Assembly (NCBI RefSeq): GCF_000938265.1
Contig: NZ_JYFC01000001.1
Span: 434,001-498,000 of the forward strand
DNA length: 64,000 nt
Reading direction: 5' to 3'
DNA from: Agreia bicolorata
GTDB taxonomy: Bacteria; Actinomycetota; Actinomycetes; Actinomycetales; Microbacteriaceae
Part shown: one piece after another, positions 45,077 through 55,079 of the stretch
How the letters are laid out: the number at the start of each line of letters is the position of its first letter
Numbering within the stretch: position 1 is the stretch's first letter
Notes under the pieces: generated by a model
What the model was told of the DNA's origin: nothing
The model's database searches: none
Seen by the model: only the letters and a program-made list of their open reading frames with translations
Program-made: the position numbers and the translations under genes

Positions 45077-46057
45077 ATGAGTTCTGAGACATTTGCCAGC
45101 CCCGCAACGCCCGAATTCGCCTGGGCGGCTGGTCTTGCCACCATCTCCAGCAGCGGCGTCGTTCTCGACACCTGGTACCCGAGTCCGGCCCTGGGGCGGG
45201 CGCCCGAGGGCCGAGATGCACATCTCGCCGAGGCTTCGCTCGAGGCGCATGCCCTGTCCGATGCCCGACGCAGCGTGACGGTCGAGGTCGTGACCACCGA
45301 GATCGATTTGCGAGAGCCGCCGACATCCACACCGGATGCCTACCTCCGGCTCCACCTGCTGTCGCACCTTCTCGTGCGCCCCAACACCATCAACCTCGAC
45401 GGCATCTTCGGACACCTCCCGATCGTGGTGTGGACGAACGCCGGCCCCGTGCACCCCGACGACTTCGATCGCCTACGTCCCTCACTCCAGCGCCACGGCA
45501 TCGCGAGCACAGGAATCGACAAGTTTCCGCGTCTACTCGACTACGTGAGCCCCTCAGGCGTGCGCATCGCCGACGCCTCGCGCGTTCGCCTCGGCGCTCA
45601 TCTGGCGCCCGGCACCACTGTGATGCACGAAGGATTCGTGAACTTCAACGCGGGCACACTGGGCACATCCATGGTCGAGGGCCGCATTTCGCAGGGCGTC
45701 GTGGTCGGCGACGGATCGGACATCGGCGGCGGCGCATCCATCATGGGCACCCTGTCGGGCGGCGGAACCCAGCGTGTCTCCATCGGCGCGCGTGCCCTTC
45801 TCGGCGCCAACTCCGGAATCGGCATCTCCATCGGCGATGATTCGGTCGTCGAGGCCGGCCTCTATGTGACAGCGGGAACCAAGGTCGTGCTCATCGACTC
45901 CGCGCCCACGGCCGATGGCGGGCGTCGCACGGCCAAGGCGGTCGAGCTCTCCGGGGTTCCGAATCTGCTGTTCCGCCGCAACTCACTCACCGGCTCCGTC
46001 GAGGTGCTGCCCCGCACCGGCGCGGGCATCCAGCTCAACGCCATGCTGCACGCCTGA
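45077..46057 (+). CDS. dapD: 2,3,4,5-tetrahydropyridine-2,6-dicarboxylate N-succinyltransferase
   Basis: 326 residues of the long actinobacterial DapD type. Transfers succinyl from succinyl-CoA to tetrahydrodipicolinate. The left-handed beta-helix hexapeptide core is visible ([60 protein letters not shown]). ATG 45077 is 67 bases from the divergent dapE start. Confidence 0.94.
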   Translation: MSSETFASPATPEFAWAAGLATISSSGVVLDTWYPSPALGRAPEGRDAHLAEASLEAHALSDARRSVTVEVVTTEIDLREPPTSTPDAYLRLHLLSHLLVRPNTINLDGIFGHLPIVVWTNAGPVHPDDFDRLRPSLQRHGIASTGIDKFPRLLDYVSPSGVRIADASRVRLGAHLAPGTTVMHEGFVNFNAGTLGTSMVEGRISQGVVVGDGSDIGGGASIMGTLSGGGTQRVSIGARALLGANSGIGISIGDDSVVEAGLYVTAGTKVVLIDSAPTADGGRRTAKAVELSGVPNLLFRRNSLTGSVEVLPRTGAGIQLNAMLHA

Positions 46058-46093
46058 GTCACCTCAATTCACCCGATCCACGAAGGAATCATC

Positions 46094-46795
46094 ATGACCT
46101 CGCTCGACCCCCAACCGATCAGCACCTCCGATCTCGCCAACTACTTCGACCACACGCTGCTGAAGCCCGAGGCCACGGTCGAAGACGTTGCCGCACTTAT
46201 CGCCGAGGCCTCCGATCTGGGTGCCTACTCCGTGTGCGTGTCGCCGTCGATGCTGCCGCTGCACATCCCCAGCGGATCATCGCTCAAGGTCGCGGTGGTC
46301 TGCGGATTCCCCTCGGGCAAGCACCATTCCGAGATCAAGGCGGCCGAGGCGCGTCTATCTGTGGAGCAGGGCGCCGACGAGGTCGACATGGTCATCGACG
46401 TGGGCGCTGCCAAGGCCGGAGCTTTCGATCGGGTTCAGGCCGATATCGCGGCCGTTCGCGCCGAGATTCCTGCACCCCGGGTATTGAAGGTCATCATCGA
46501 GTCTGCCGCGCTCAGCGATGAGGAGATCGTAGCCGTGTGCAAGGCCGCCGAGGCGGCAGGCGCAGACTTCGTCAAGACCTCCACCGGTTTCCACCCGACC
46601 GGCGGCGCCACGGTGCACGCCGTGCGTCTGATCGCCGAGACCGTGGGCGGACGACTGGGCGTCAAGGCATCCGGCGGCATCCGCAGCTACGACGACGCGC
46701 TCGCGATGATCGAAGCTGGTGCGACTCGTCTCGGAGTGTCGAGCTCGCGGCAGGTTCTCTCGGGAGCCCCTGCCACGGGCGACGGCGGCTACTGA
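46094..46795 (+). CDS. deoC: Deoxyribose-phosphate aldolase
   Basis: 233-residue class I aldolase converting 2-deoxyribose 5-phosphate to glyceraldehyde 3-phosphate and acetaldehyde. Visible are [43 protein letters not shown], the catalytic region [15 protein letters not shown] and Schiff-base lysine in [20 protein letters not shown], then [15 protein letters not shown]. Stop overlaps the convergent gltA end by 7 bases. Confidence 0.96.
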   Translation: MTSLDPQPISTSDLANYFDHTLLKPEATVEDVAALIAEASDLGAYSVCVSPSMLPLHIPSGSSLKVAVVCGFPSGKHHSEIKAAEARLSVEQGADEVDMVIDVGAAKAGAFDRVQADIAAVRAEIPAPRVLKVIIESAALSDEEIVAVCKAAEAAGADFVKTSTGFHPTGGATVHAVRLIAETVGGRLGVKASGGIRSYDDALAMIEAGATRLGVSSSRQVLSGAPATGDGGY

Positions 46796-48102
46796 GCAGA
46801 AGGCAGGTCGCGAGCGGCGTGGCCTAAGTACAGCTGCTGCGGGCGGCCGATCTTGGTCTGCGGGTCGCTCGTCATCTCGCGCCAGTGAGCGATCCACCCC
46901 GGAAGACGCCCGATGGCGAAGAGCACGGTGAACATGCGGGTGGGGAAGCCCATCGCCTTGTAGATGACGCCCGTGTAGAAGTCGACGTTCGGGTACAGGC
47001 GACGCTCTTTGAAGTAGTCGTCTGCAAGGGCGATCTGCTCGAGTTCTTTCGCGATCTCGAGCAGATCGTCGTGAACACCGAGCGCCTCGAGCACCTCGTC
47101 GGCGCTCTCTTTCACGAGCTTGGCGCGCGGATCGTAGTTCTTGTAGACGCGGTGGCCGAAGCCCATGAGCTTGACCCCGGCCTCTTTGTTCTTGACGCGC
47201 TCCACGTACTTCGCGACGCCTTCGCCCGATGCCTGAATGTCGCCGAGCATGCTCAGAACAGCCTCGTTGGCTCCGCCGTGCAAGGGGCCGAAGAGCGCAT
47301 TGATGCCGGCCGAGATCGACGCGAACATATTGGCCTGGGTGGAGCCGACCAGCCGCACGGTCGACGTCGACGCGTTCTGCTCGTGGTCGGCGTGGAGGAT
47401 CAGCAGCCGCTCGAGCGCGCTCGATACGACGGGGTTCACCTCGTAGGGCTCGGCCATGGTGCCGAAGTTGAGTCGCAAGAAGTTGTCGACGAAGCTCAGG
47501 CTGTTGTCGGGGTACAGGAAAGCCTGCCCCACGCTCTTCTTGTGGGCGTATGCCGCCATAACGGGCATCTTCGCGAGAAGGCGCAGTGTCGAGATCTCGA
47601 CGTGCTCGGGGTTCGTGGGATCGAGCGAGTCCTGATAATAGGTCGACAGGGCGGACACACCGCTCGACAGCACCGACATCGGGTGAGCCTGGTGCGGCAG
47701 TCCGTCGAAGAAACGCTTGAGGTCTTCGTGCAGGAGCGTATGACGACGGATACGTCGATCGAAGTCTTCGAGTTCACTCTCAGTGGGAACCTCGCCGTAG
47801 ATCAGAAGCCACGAGACCTCGAGAAAGCTGAGTCCCTTGGCCACCTGCTCGATCGGGTATCCGCGGTAACGCAGAATGCCCTGGTCTCCATCGATGTACG
47901 TGATGTTCGACTTCGTGGCAGCAGTGTTGACGAACCCGTAGTCGAGGGTCGTCATTCCCGTCTGCTTGGTGAACGTCGACAGATCGATGGACGATGCCCC
48001 GTCGACGCTCTCGAGGATCGGAAACTCGGCTGTGCCTCCCGGATAAGAGAGGGTCGCCTTTCCCGGTTCTGCTGCTGATGTGTTCTGCCCGACGTCGGTC
48101 AC
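46789..48102 (-). CDS. gltA: Citrate synthase
   Basis: 437 residues, hexameric-type citrate synthase starting at GTG 48102. Catalytic residues sit in [20 protein letters not shown] (His), [20 protein letters not shown] (His) and [20 protein letters not shown] near the C-terminus, with [20 protein letters not shown]. Condenses acetyl-CoA and oxaloacetate. Stands alone, with 170 bases to the next gene. Confidence 0.97.
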   Translation of the reverse strand: MTDVGQNTSAAEPGKATLSYPGGTAEFPILESVDGASSIDLSTFTKQTGMTTLDYGFVNTAATKSNITYIDGDQGILRYRGYPIEQVAKGLSFLEVSWLLIYGEVPTESELEDFDRRIRRHTLLHEDLKRFFDGLPHQAHPMSVLSSGVSALSTYYQDSLDPTNPEHVEISTLRLLAKMPVMAAYAHKKSVGQAFLYPDNSLSFVDNFLRLNFGTMAEPYEVNPVVSSALERLLILHADHEQNASTSTVRLVGSTQANMFASISAGINALFGPLHGGANEAVLSMLGDIQASGEGVAKYVERVKNKEAGVKLMGFGHRVYKNYDPRAKLVKESADEVLEALGVHDDLLEIAKELEQIALADDYFKERRLYPNVDFYTGVIYKAMGFPTRMFTVLFAIGRLPGWIAHWREMTSDPQTKIGRPQQLYLGHAARDLPSAQ

Positions 48103-48226
48103 GGCGCCTCCTGACGAGTGTTCCTGCCTGATGGTAAGTGGCGGGACGCTAGACGCAGGATGTGTGACCCCGGACCGCGTTGACCCTCCTACAGCCTAGG
48201 GCGAAATAGTGGCAACCATGACATCC

Positions 48227-48243
48227 ACCCGTAACCGACGGGT
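48227..48243 (-). terminator. Short hairpin downstream of dapC
   Basis: ACCCGT, loop AACCG, ACGGGT lies ~30 bases past the dapC stop in the gltA-dapC gap. The stem is short and without a T-run, so a terminator role is tentative. Confidence 0.35.
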
Positions 48244-48273
48244 CTCATTGGAGGTTGCCGACAACGCCCGAAC

Positions 48274-49374
48274 TCAGGAAAGACGGGCGACGGCGGCAGC
48301 GATCCGCTCATCTGTCGCGGTGAGCGACACCCTGACGTGCTGGGGAAAATGCTCGCCGTAAAACAGGCCGGGGCCGGCCAGGATTCCTCGCTCGGCCAAC
48401 TCCGCGATGGTCTGCCAGGCGTCGACACCCTTCGTACCCCACAGGTAGAGACCGGCCTCGCTGCGGTCGATGCGCACGCCGAACTTCTCAAGGGCGGGGC
48501 GCAGGGCCTCACGGCGCGCCCTGTAGAGACTCTTCTGGGCGGCGACATGCTCGTCGTCGGCGAGAGCTGCAGCCATCGCGGCCTGCACGGGAGCGGGCGG
48601 CATCATTCCCGCGTGCTTGCGAACGGTGAGAAGACGGTCGATCAGGAGACTGTCGCCCGCCACGAATGCGGCTCGATACCCGGCGAGGTTCGACTGCTTG
48701 CTGAGCGAGTACACCGCGAGCAGACCCGTGCGATCTCCGCCGGTGACCCGTGGATCGAGAACGCTGGGCACAGGCTCGTCCTGCCAGGGTCCATCCCATC
48801 CGAGTTCGGCATAGCATTCGTCGCTCGCCACGATCGCGCCGAGCTCGCGCGCACGGGTGACCGCACGTCGCAGGCCCGAGACATCCAGCACTGCGCCGTC
48901 AGGGTTGCCGGGCGAGTTGAGCCACGCGAGGCGCGTGTTCTCCGGCCAGTCGGCCGGGTCGTCGGATGCGAAGGGTCTGGCTCCCGCGATCGTCGCGCCG
49001 ACGGCGTACGTGGGGTACGCGGCGCGGGGATGCACAACGACGTCACCGTCGCCGAGCCCGAGCATCAGCGGCAACCACGCCACGAGCTCCTTGGATCCGA
49101 TGGTGGGCAGAACCTCGTCGTCGTTCACGTCTGGCACGTTGCGACGGCGAGCGAACCAGCCCCCAACCGCTGCCCTCAGCGTCGGCGTTCCCGCGGTCTG
49201 CGGATACGAGTGGGCGTCTGTCGCCGAAGCAAGAGCCTCACGAACGAGGCGCGGTGTCTCGTCGACCGGCGAGCCGATCGAGAGGTCGACGATGCCGCCA
49301 GGGTGCCGACGGGCGATCTCCGCATAGGGCCTCATCGCGTCCCACGGATAGTCGGGAAGAGGCGCGAGGGCCAC
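48274..49374 (-). CDS. dapC: Succinyldiaminopimelate transaminase
   Basis: 366-residue class I PLP aminotransferase of the actinobacterial DapC type. It starts PDYPWDAMRPYAEIARRHPG, has IVDLSIGSPVDETP, NSPGNPDGAVLDVSGLRRAV (cofactor-binding Asn), SDECYAELGWDGP (Asp/Tyr) and PLP lysine in YSLSKQSNLAGYRAAFVAGD. GTG 49374 directly follows the ferredoxin stop, the usual fdxA-dapC arrangement. Works with DapD and DapE encoded nearby. Confidence 0.93.
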   Translation of the reverse strand: MALAPLPDYPWDAMRPYAEIARRHPGGIVDLSIGSPVDETPRLVREALASATDAHSYPQTAGTPTLRAAVGGWFARRRNVPDVNDDEVLPTIGSKELVAWLPLMLGLGDGDVVVHPRAAYPTYAVGATIAGARPFASDDPADWPENTRLAWLNSPGNPDGAVLDVSGLRRAVTRARELGAIVASDECYAELGWDGPWQDEPVPSVLDPRVTGGDRTGLLAVYSLSKQSNLAGYRAAFVAGDSLLIDRLLTVRKHAGMMPPAPVQAAMAAALADDEHVAAQKSLYRARREALRPALEKFGVRIDRSEAGLYLWGTKGVDAWQTIAELAERGILAGPGLFYGEHFPQHVRVSLTATDERIAAAVARLS

Positions 49375-49704
49375 TTACTGCTCGCCGTGCGACTGCGGAG
49401 GCAGAGCCGAAATGACCGGGTGATCCTTGGCGATCACGCCGATCTTGGCTGCGCCACCGGGAGAACCGATGTCGTCGAAGAACTCGACATTGGCCTTGTA
49501 GTAGTCGGCCCACTCTTCGGGCAGATCGTCTTCGTAGTAGATGGCCTCGACGGGGCAGACCGGCTCGCACGCGCCGCAGTCGACGCATTCGTCGGGGTGG
49601 ATGTACAGCGAGCGTTCGCCCTCGTAGATGCAGTCGACCGGACATTCGTCGATACAGGCCCGGTCTTTGACGTCGACACAGGGCAGGGCGATGACGTAGG
49701 TCAC
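49375..49704 (-). CDS. fdxA: 7Fe ferredoxin FdxA
   Basis: 109-residue ferredoxin starting at GTG 49704 (GAAGGGAAC upstream). The first cluster site has [20 protein letters not shown] and the second [20 protein letters not shown], the 3Fe-4S/4Fe-4S pattern. Electron carrier; the C-terminal ~30 residues ([15 protein letters not shown]) are the usual actinobacterial tail. Immediately upstream of dapC. Confidence 0.95.
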   Translation of the reverse strand: MTYVIALPCVDVKDRACIDECPVDCIYEGERSLYIHPDECVDCGACEPVCPVEAIYYEDDLPEEWADYYKANVEFFDDIGSPGGAAKIGVIAKDHPVISALPPQSHGEQ

Positions 49705-49755
49705 AGTGCGTTCGTTCCCTTCATGCCGCACAGAAGATGGTGCGGCTGAACAAGT

Positions 49756-50169
49756 CTAATTCTTCATCAAGCGCGGCCACGCGAGCACCAGCAGCGCGAT
49801 GATCGTCGGCGCGAAGGTCCAGGTGACACCGAGCGCGTTGCCCGGCACCAGAATGGAGCCGCCCGCGCTGGGCTGCGAGAGCAGGAAGATCGTGACGACG
49901 ATGCCGAATGCCGCGAGGATGGCCGTGGTTCGTGTGCGCAGCACCAGGCGAAGGCCAACGAGGAGCAGGGTGACCGCGAGAAGCGCGACGATGAGCCCGA
50001 TCGGCAGGCTGAACCCCGAAGCGATCATCCACGTCGACTGGCTGACCGCCGTTCCCATGACCCCGAACAGCGCGCCGAGCCCGAGACCGACGACCCAGGA
50101 CACGACCCGCGAGGACAGCGGCTCGGAAGACGTCTCCCGGTGCGGTTGGTTCGCCTGCTCGATCATCAC
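49756..50169 (-). CDS. Small membrane protein (DUF6113-like)
   Basis: About 137 residues with four hydrophobic helices (VVSWVVGLGLGALFGVMGTA; LPIGLIVALLAVTLLLVGLR; AILAAFGIVVTIFLLSQPSA; FAPTIIALLVLAW). It resembles the DUF6113 proteins next to fdxA in Microbacteriaceae, from memory. Function unknown. GTG 50169 or ATG 50166. Confidence 0.65.
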   Translation of the reverse strand: MMIEQANQPHRETSSEPLSSRVVSWVVGLGLGALFGVMGTAVSQSTWMIASGFSLPIGLIVALLAVTLLLVGLRLVLRTRTTAILAAFGIVVTIFLLSQPSAGGSILVPGNALGVTWTFAPTIIALLVLAWPRLMKN

Positions 50170-50253
50170 TCCAGACTATCTGGGCCAGGCTGTGTGCTCG
50201 GCCCGGCGCAGCCGTCGCTATCATGTTCGGTACCACCCGGAGGGGATGATTCA

Positions 50254-51580
50254 ATGCCGAAGCGATCCGGCCGAACTACCACGAGCACCGACAGCGAGCC
50301 CGCCGACATCGTCGAACTCGCTGCGAGCAGCAAGCGTGATCTCGTGGTCGACCTCGCGCGAGTGTTCTGCGTCTTCGTCGTTGTGATGATGCACTCTCTG
50401 ATGGTGGGCCTCTATCGCGATGGCGACTCGATCGGGCAGATCAACCCGCTGCAGACCCAGGACTGGTTCGCGCTCGCCACGTGGGTTGGCCAGATCATGC
50501 CGCTCTTCTTCGTCGTCGGCGGGTTCGCAGGGGCGGTCTCGTGGCGGAGCGCCATGCGGCGGGGCACAACACCGGCCGAGTTCCTTCGGTCACGACTCGT
50601 GCGCCTGCTCAGGCCCGCGCTGCCCCTGCTCGTCTTCTTGACCGTGGTGCTCTGGGTTCTTGTGATCTGCGGCGTCGATCGAGCACTCGTCGACATCGTG
50701 GCCGCAGGCGTGGGCATGCCGTTGTGGTTCCTCGCGGCCTTCATCTCCTGCCAGGCGTTCCTCCCCCTCGTGCACCGCTGGCACCTCTCCCGCCCGGCGG
50801 CGACCATCGCGGCGCTCATCGCACTGTCGGTGATCGTCGATGCCGCGCGCATCCTGAGCGGCATTCAGGAGATCGGTCTGCTGAACCTCGTCTTCGTCTG
50901 GCTCGCGGTGCAACAGCTCGGATTCCTCTACGCCGACGGATGGTTCGCACGGCGGCCTCGCTGGCAACTCGTCACGGGGGCGGCCTCGAGTTATGCGCTG
51001 CTCGCCGTGCTCACCTACACGCTCCACATTTATCCGGTCGACATGCTGACGAATCTCAACCCCGCGACCGTTCCCCTGATCCTCCTGGGCGTGGCGCAGG
51101 TCTGTATCCTTCATCTGCTGTATCCCCTGCTGCGGGTCGCCATGACACTCAAGCCGGTCCTGATCGCGACATTCTTCGTCGGCAGCAGAGCGATGACAAT
51201 CTATCTATGGCATCTGCCGATCATCGTGGCGCTCAGTGGAGCGTTGCTTTTTGAGCGGGTGGGTCGACAGCGTGCCGGGCAGCGGTGTCTGGTGGGCGAC
51301 CCGGCCGCTCTTCGTTCTGGCGGTCTGGCTGATTCTCGCCGCGCTGAGCCTGGCCGTCGTGCGCTGGGAGCGGCCGACGGAAGCCGCCCCGCGGGAGTCT
51401 CGCGACCCGGGGGCCATGCGCATCCGTATCGCCGCACTTCTCGCCTTCGTCGTCTTCGCTGCAGAGATTCAATGGGGGTTGAGCCTGCTGCTTCTGACAC
51501 TGACCGCGGCGGCGGTCGCGGTCGCTCTTCGGCTCGTGACCTCGGGTCGAGAAGTCACCGTCAATCCGCAGCCGAGCTAA
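50254..51580 (+). pseudogene. Acyltransferase-3 family membrane protein, frameshifted
   Basis: Two adjoining frames encode one acyltransferase_3 protein (about 440 residues if joined). ATG 50254 follows GGAGGGG. The first part carries VVDLARVFCVFVVVMMHSLM and PLFFVVGGFAGAVSWRSAMR plus repeated helices, up to IYLWHLPIIVALSGALL. At a run of five T (51248-51252) the reading must shift: removing one T gives ALLLSGWVDSVPGSG and continues as VWWATRPLFVLAVWLILAAL to the stop at 51580. As sequenced, the first frame runs on into nonsense. Either a young pseudogene or a homopolymer sequencing error. The substrate of this family (O-acylation of cell-surface molecules) is unknown. Confidence 0.82.
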
Positions 51581-51614
51581 CTGGACACGACGACACCGCT
51601 GGGTTACAGTCAGA

Positions 51615-51638
51615 TTCGGTAAGGCAAGCCTTACCGAA
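51615..51638. promoter_or_regulatory. DtxR/IdeR-like iron box upstream of efeUOB
   Basis: A 24-bp perfect palindrome: arms TTCGGTAAGGC and GCCTTACCGAA around AA. Its core TAAGGCAAGCCTTACC matches 14 of 19 positions of the DtxR/IdeR consensus in the best register. It lies 78 bases before the efeU start, so iron-dependent repression of the operon is very likely. Confidence 0.75.
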
Positions 51639-51715
51639 CATTCGAGACGACCAGTGTGGGCCGCCTCTCTGCCCCCGGCGCCGCCCTGCGCCGCCTCACC
51701 CGAAGGCCCTCAACC

Positions 51716-52585
51716 GTGCTCGCGAACTTTCTCATCGGCCTGCGCGAAGGACTCGAAGCTGCCCTCGTCGTCGGAATCCTCATCGCCTACGTCGTCAAGA
51801 TCAAGCGCCACGACGTGCTGAAACGCATCTGGCTCGGCGTGGGTCTCGCGATTCTCGTCTCGCTGTCGCTCGGCGCGATCCTGACCTTCGGCACCTACGG
51901 TCTGTCATTCGAGGCGCAGGAGGCCATCGGCGGATCGCTATCGATCGTCGCCACGATCTTCGTCACGTGGATGGTCTTCTGGATGCTCCGCACGTCGAAG
52001 AACCTCAAGCATCACCTGCAGCACGATGTCGATCAGCATCTCGTCGGCGCCGGATGGGGCCTCGTGCTCGTCGCCTTCCTCGCCGTGGGACGCGAAGGAA
52101 TCGAAACAGCCCTGTTCATCTGGGCCGCGGTACAGGCCACCGGATCGACCACCCTGCCTCTGGTAGGAGCCGCTCTCGGCATCGTTGTCGCCGTCGTTCT
52201 CGGCTGGCTCATCAACCGCGGTCTCGTGCGCATCAACCTGGCGAAGTTCTTCGCCTGGTCGGGCGCATTCCTCATTGTCGTCGCCGCCGGCGTTCTGTCG
52301 TACGGCGTTCACGATCTGCAGGAGGCGGGAATCCTGCCCGGTCTGCACAACCTGGCCTTCGACGTCTCAGCCGCGGTTCCGCCCGACAGCTGGTACGGCA
52401 CACTCCTCAAGGGCACCGTCAACTTCTCGCCGGCGACGACCTGGCTCGAGGCCACAGCCTGGGTCCTCTATATCGTTCCCACGATGATCATCTTTCTCCG
52501 CGCGGTGGCCCGAAAGACGCCCGCGCCCCAGACAAGTACGTCCGACAGCAGCACAGCACGTTCAACCCCCCAAGGAGCCCGGTGA
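51716..52585 (+). CDS. efeU: Iron permease EfeU (FTR1 family)
   Basis: 289 residues, seven transmembrane helices. The two iron-binding motifs are LREGLEAALVVGIL and VGREGIETALFIWA. Moves Fe across the membrane as part of EfeUOB. GTG 51716 puts the first REGLE motif near the N-terminus as expected; an upstream start at 51656 would add a charged leader. Its stop overlaps the efeO start (GTGA). Confidence 0.93.
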   Translation: MLANFLIGLREGLEAALVVGILIAYVVKIKRHDVLKRIWLGVGLAILVSLSLGAILTFGTYGLSFEAQEAIGGSLSIVATIFVTWMVFWMLRTSKNLKHHLQHDVDQHLVGAGWGLVLVAFLAVGREGIETALFIWAAVQATGSTTLPLVGAALGIVVAVVLGWLINRGLVRINLAKFFAWSGAFLIVVAAGVLSYGVHDLQEAGILPGLHNLAFDVSAAVPPDSWYGTLLKGTVNFSPATTWLEATAWVLYIVPTMIIFLRAVARKTPAPQTSTSDSSTARSTPQGAR

Positions 52586-53760
52586 AAGCCAGAGCAGTAA
52601 TCACATCGATCGGCGCCGCAGCGACCCTGCTGGCACTCACCGGATGCGTGCCCAACGCGACATCGTCGGATGCCGCGGCCATCACGGTCGACTCCAGCGC
52701 CGACGCGTGCTCGGTCAGCACGAACACGGCAGCCAGCGGAACCCTGCGCTTCAAGGTCACCAACTCGGGCGACAAGGTCACCGAGTTCTACCTGCTCGCC
52801 GACGACGGCCTGCGCATTATCGGTGAGGTCGAGAACGTCGGCCCCGGCATCTCGCGCGACCTCGTCGTGCAGGCGCAGCCCGGTGACTACTTCACCGTCT
52901 GCAAGCCGGGCATGATCGGAGACGGCGTCGGCAACGCCGCCTTCTCCGTCACCGGAGACAAGGTGAAGCTCGCGGGCGACCAGCAGGAGCAGGTCGACGC
53001 CGCAGCCACCAACTACGTGGCCTACATCAAAGACCAGGTCGCACAGCTCGTCACGGGTACCGACACCTTCCTCGCCGCCTACAAGGCCGGCGACGACGAG
53101 ACCGCTCGCGCCACCTACGCCACCACCCGGGCCAACTACGAGCGCATCGAGCCCGTCGCCGAGTCGTTCGGAGACCTCGACCCGGAGCTCGACTTCCGCG
53201 AGGCCGATGTCGCGCCCGACAAGGAGTGGACCGGCTGGCACCGCATCGAGAAGGATCTCTTCCCGCCGGCCGCCGCCGACAACGGCGGCGTCGAGTACAT
53301 CGCCCTCACGCCCGATCAGCGCAACTACTACGCCGACAAGCTCGCGGAGAACACCCAGCAGCTCTACGACGCAGTTCATGCCAGCGACTACACGGTGTCG
53401 ATCGACGCCATCTCGAACGGTGCGATCGGCCTGCTCGAAGAGGTCGCCAGCGGCAAGATCACGGGCGAAGAGGAGATCTGGTCTCACACCGATCTCTGGG
53501 ACTTCCAGGCCAACCTCGAGGGCGCCCGCGTCGCCTACGAAGGCGTTCGCGACATCGTCGAAGCCAAGGATCCTGACCTCGTGACGACGCTCGACACACG
53601 GTTCAGCGACCTCGAGAAGCAGCTGGCCACATACGGCAGCCTCGACAGCGGCTTCGTGTACTACAACGAACTCACGCCGACCCAGGTCAAGGAACTCGCC
53701 GACGGCGTCAACGCCCTGAGTGAGCCGCTCAGCAAGCTCACCGCGACTCTCGTCGGCTAA
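52582..53760 (+). CDS. efeO: Iron-uptake lipoprotein EfeO
   Basis: 392 residues. Lipoprotein signal AATLLALTGCVPN, then a cupredoxin-like domain (~40-130, LRFKVTNSGDKVTEFYLLAD with C in FTVCKPGM) and a C-terminal imelysin-like M75 domain with the HxxE-type WTGWHRIEKDLFPP. It binds iron outside the cell and delivers it to EfeU. GTG 52582 overlaps the efeU stop. efeB follows six bases later. Confidence 0.93.
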   Translation: MKARAVITSIGAAATLLALTGCVPNATSSDAAAITVDSSADACSVSTNTAASGTLRFKVTNSGDKVTEFYLLADDGLRIIGEVENVGPGISRDLVVQAQPGDYFTVCKPGMIGDGVGNAAFSVTGDKVKLAGDQQEQVDAAATNYVAYIKDQVAQLVTGTDTFLAAYKAGDDETARATYATTRANYERIEPVAESFGDLDPELDFREADVAPDKEWTGWHRIEKDLFPPAAADNGGVEYIALTPDQRNYYADKLAENTQQLYDAVHASDYTVSIDAISNGAIGLLEEVASGKITGEEEIWSHTDLWDFQANLEGARVAYEGVRDIVEAKDPDLVTTLDTRFSDLEKQLATYGSLDSGFVYYNELTPTQVKELADGVNALSEPLSKLTATLVG

Positions 53761-53765
53761 CTCCT

Positions 53766-55079
53766 ATGACTGACGAACGCTCCACAGAGGAGGAGGCCCC
53801 GGCCGCCCCGCAGAAGCTCTCTCGCAGAGGGCTGCTCGGGCTGGCCGGCGCCGGCGTTGTGGGACTCGGCGTGGGCGTCGCTGGCGACCGCGGTGCTATG
53901 GCCGCGTCCGGATCCATGACGGCCGGCGGTTCGACGGCGGGCAACACGGCCTACCCGTTCCACGGCACGCACCAGTCAGGAATCGTTACGCCCGCTCAGG
54001 ACCGTCTTCATTTCGCGTCGTTCGACATGTCGTCGACGGCCTCGAGAGCCGATCTGATCGAGCTGCTGCAGGACTGGAGCGCTGCGGCAGCGCTGATGTG
54101 CCAGGGCAAGCCCGTAGGCGAGTTCGGCGCAGTCGACGGCCCGTACGATGCTCCGCCAGAGGACACCGGGGAGGCACTCGATCTCCCCACCGGTGGCCTC
54201 ACCATCACTTTCGGCTTCGGCCCGACGCTGTTCGTCGATGCGTCAGGGGCCGACCGCTTCGGCATCGCTTCGCAGCAGCCCGCTGAGCTGCGTGAGCTGC
54301 CGCATTTTCCTGCTGACGATCTCGATCCGCAGAAAACGGGGGGCGACCTCTGCATCCAGGCATGCTCTGAGGACCCGCAGATCGCGGTGCACGCAATCCG
54401 AAATCTGTCGCGGATCGCATTCGGCCGCGCCAGCCTCCGCTGGTCGCAGCTCGGGTTCGGGCGAACGTCGTCGACCAGTACCTCGCAGGTCACACCACGC
54501 AATCTGTTCGGATTCAAAGACGGAACAGCGAACATCAAGGCGGAGCAACTCGGCAAGGTCATGAACTCCGTCTGGGTTCCCGCCTCTGCCACGCCCGCCT
54601 GGCTGGCGGGAGGCTCCTACCTGGTCGCCCGACGCATCCGCATGACTATTGAGACGTGGGACCGAACGGCGCTCAGCGAGCAGGAACGGATCATCGGCCG
54701 CACCAAGGGAAACGGAGCCCCCTTGTCGGGCGGCACGGAGTTCACCGCCCCCGACTTCGCCGTGCTCGGCCGGGCAGACAAAGCGCTCATCGACAAGGAT
54801 TCGCACGTGCGTCTCGCGCATCCGGAATCGAATGCGGGTACGGAGATCCTGCGGCGCGGATACAACTTCGTCGACGGCAACGACAACCTCGGCCGTCTCG
54901 AGGCCGGCCTCTTCTTCATCAGCTACCAGCGCTCCCCCGCGCAGTTCATCGATATTCAGATGAACCTGGCGAAGAACGACCTGATGAACGAGTACATCAG
55001 ACACGTGGGCTCGGGCCTGTTCGCTGTTCCGCCGGGCGCGCGGCAGGGATCGTACGTCGGAGCAGGGCTTTTCGCCTAG
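53766..55079 (+). CDS. efeB: Deferrochelatase/peroxidase EfeB (Dyp-type)
   Basis: 437 residues with a Tat signal KLSRRGLLGLAGAGVVGLGV followed by a helical stretch. Dyp fold signatures are LTITFGFGPTLFV, NLFGFKDGTANIKAE (GxxDG) and GGSYLVARRIRMTIETWDRT. Peroxidase that releases or oxidises iron/heme, third gene of efeUOB. It should use the Tat export system, whose TatB is encoded at 41.2 kb. Its stop CTAG overlaps the convergent lipoprotein gene. Confidence 0.94.
   Translation: MTDERSTEEEAPAAPQKLSRRGLLGLAGAGVVGLGVGVAGDRGAMAASGSMTAGGSTAGNTAYPFHGTHQSGIVTPAQDRLHFASFDMSSTASRADLIELLQDWSAAAALMCQGKPVGEFGAVDGPYDAPPEDTGEALDLPTGGLTITFGFGPTLFVDASGADRFGIASQQPAELRELPHFPADDLDPQKTGGDLCIQACSEDPQIAVHAIRNLSRIAFGRASLRWSQLGFGRTSSTSTSQVTPRNLFGFKDGTANIKAEQLGKVMNSVWVPASATPAWLAGGSYLVARRIRMTIETWDRTALSEQERIIGRTKGNGAPLSGGTEFTAPDFAVLGRADKALIDKDSHVRLAHPESNAGTEILRRGYNFVDGNDNLGRLEAGLFFISYQRSPAQFIDIQMNLAKNDLMNEYIRHVGSGLFAVPPGARQGSYVGAGLFA

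Noticed and set aside
50140..53760. A single 1206-codon open frame across the acyltransferase, efeU and efeO region
   Set aside because: Only its first third (before the T-run) and its last third (efeO from 52582) are real protein. The middle is an Arg/Gly-rich out-of-frame reading opposite or across efeU.
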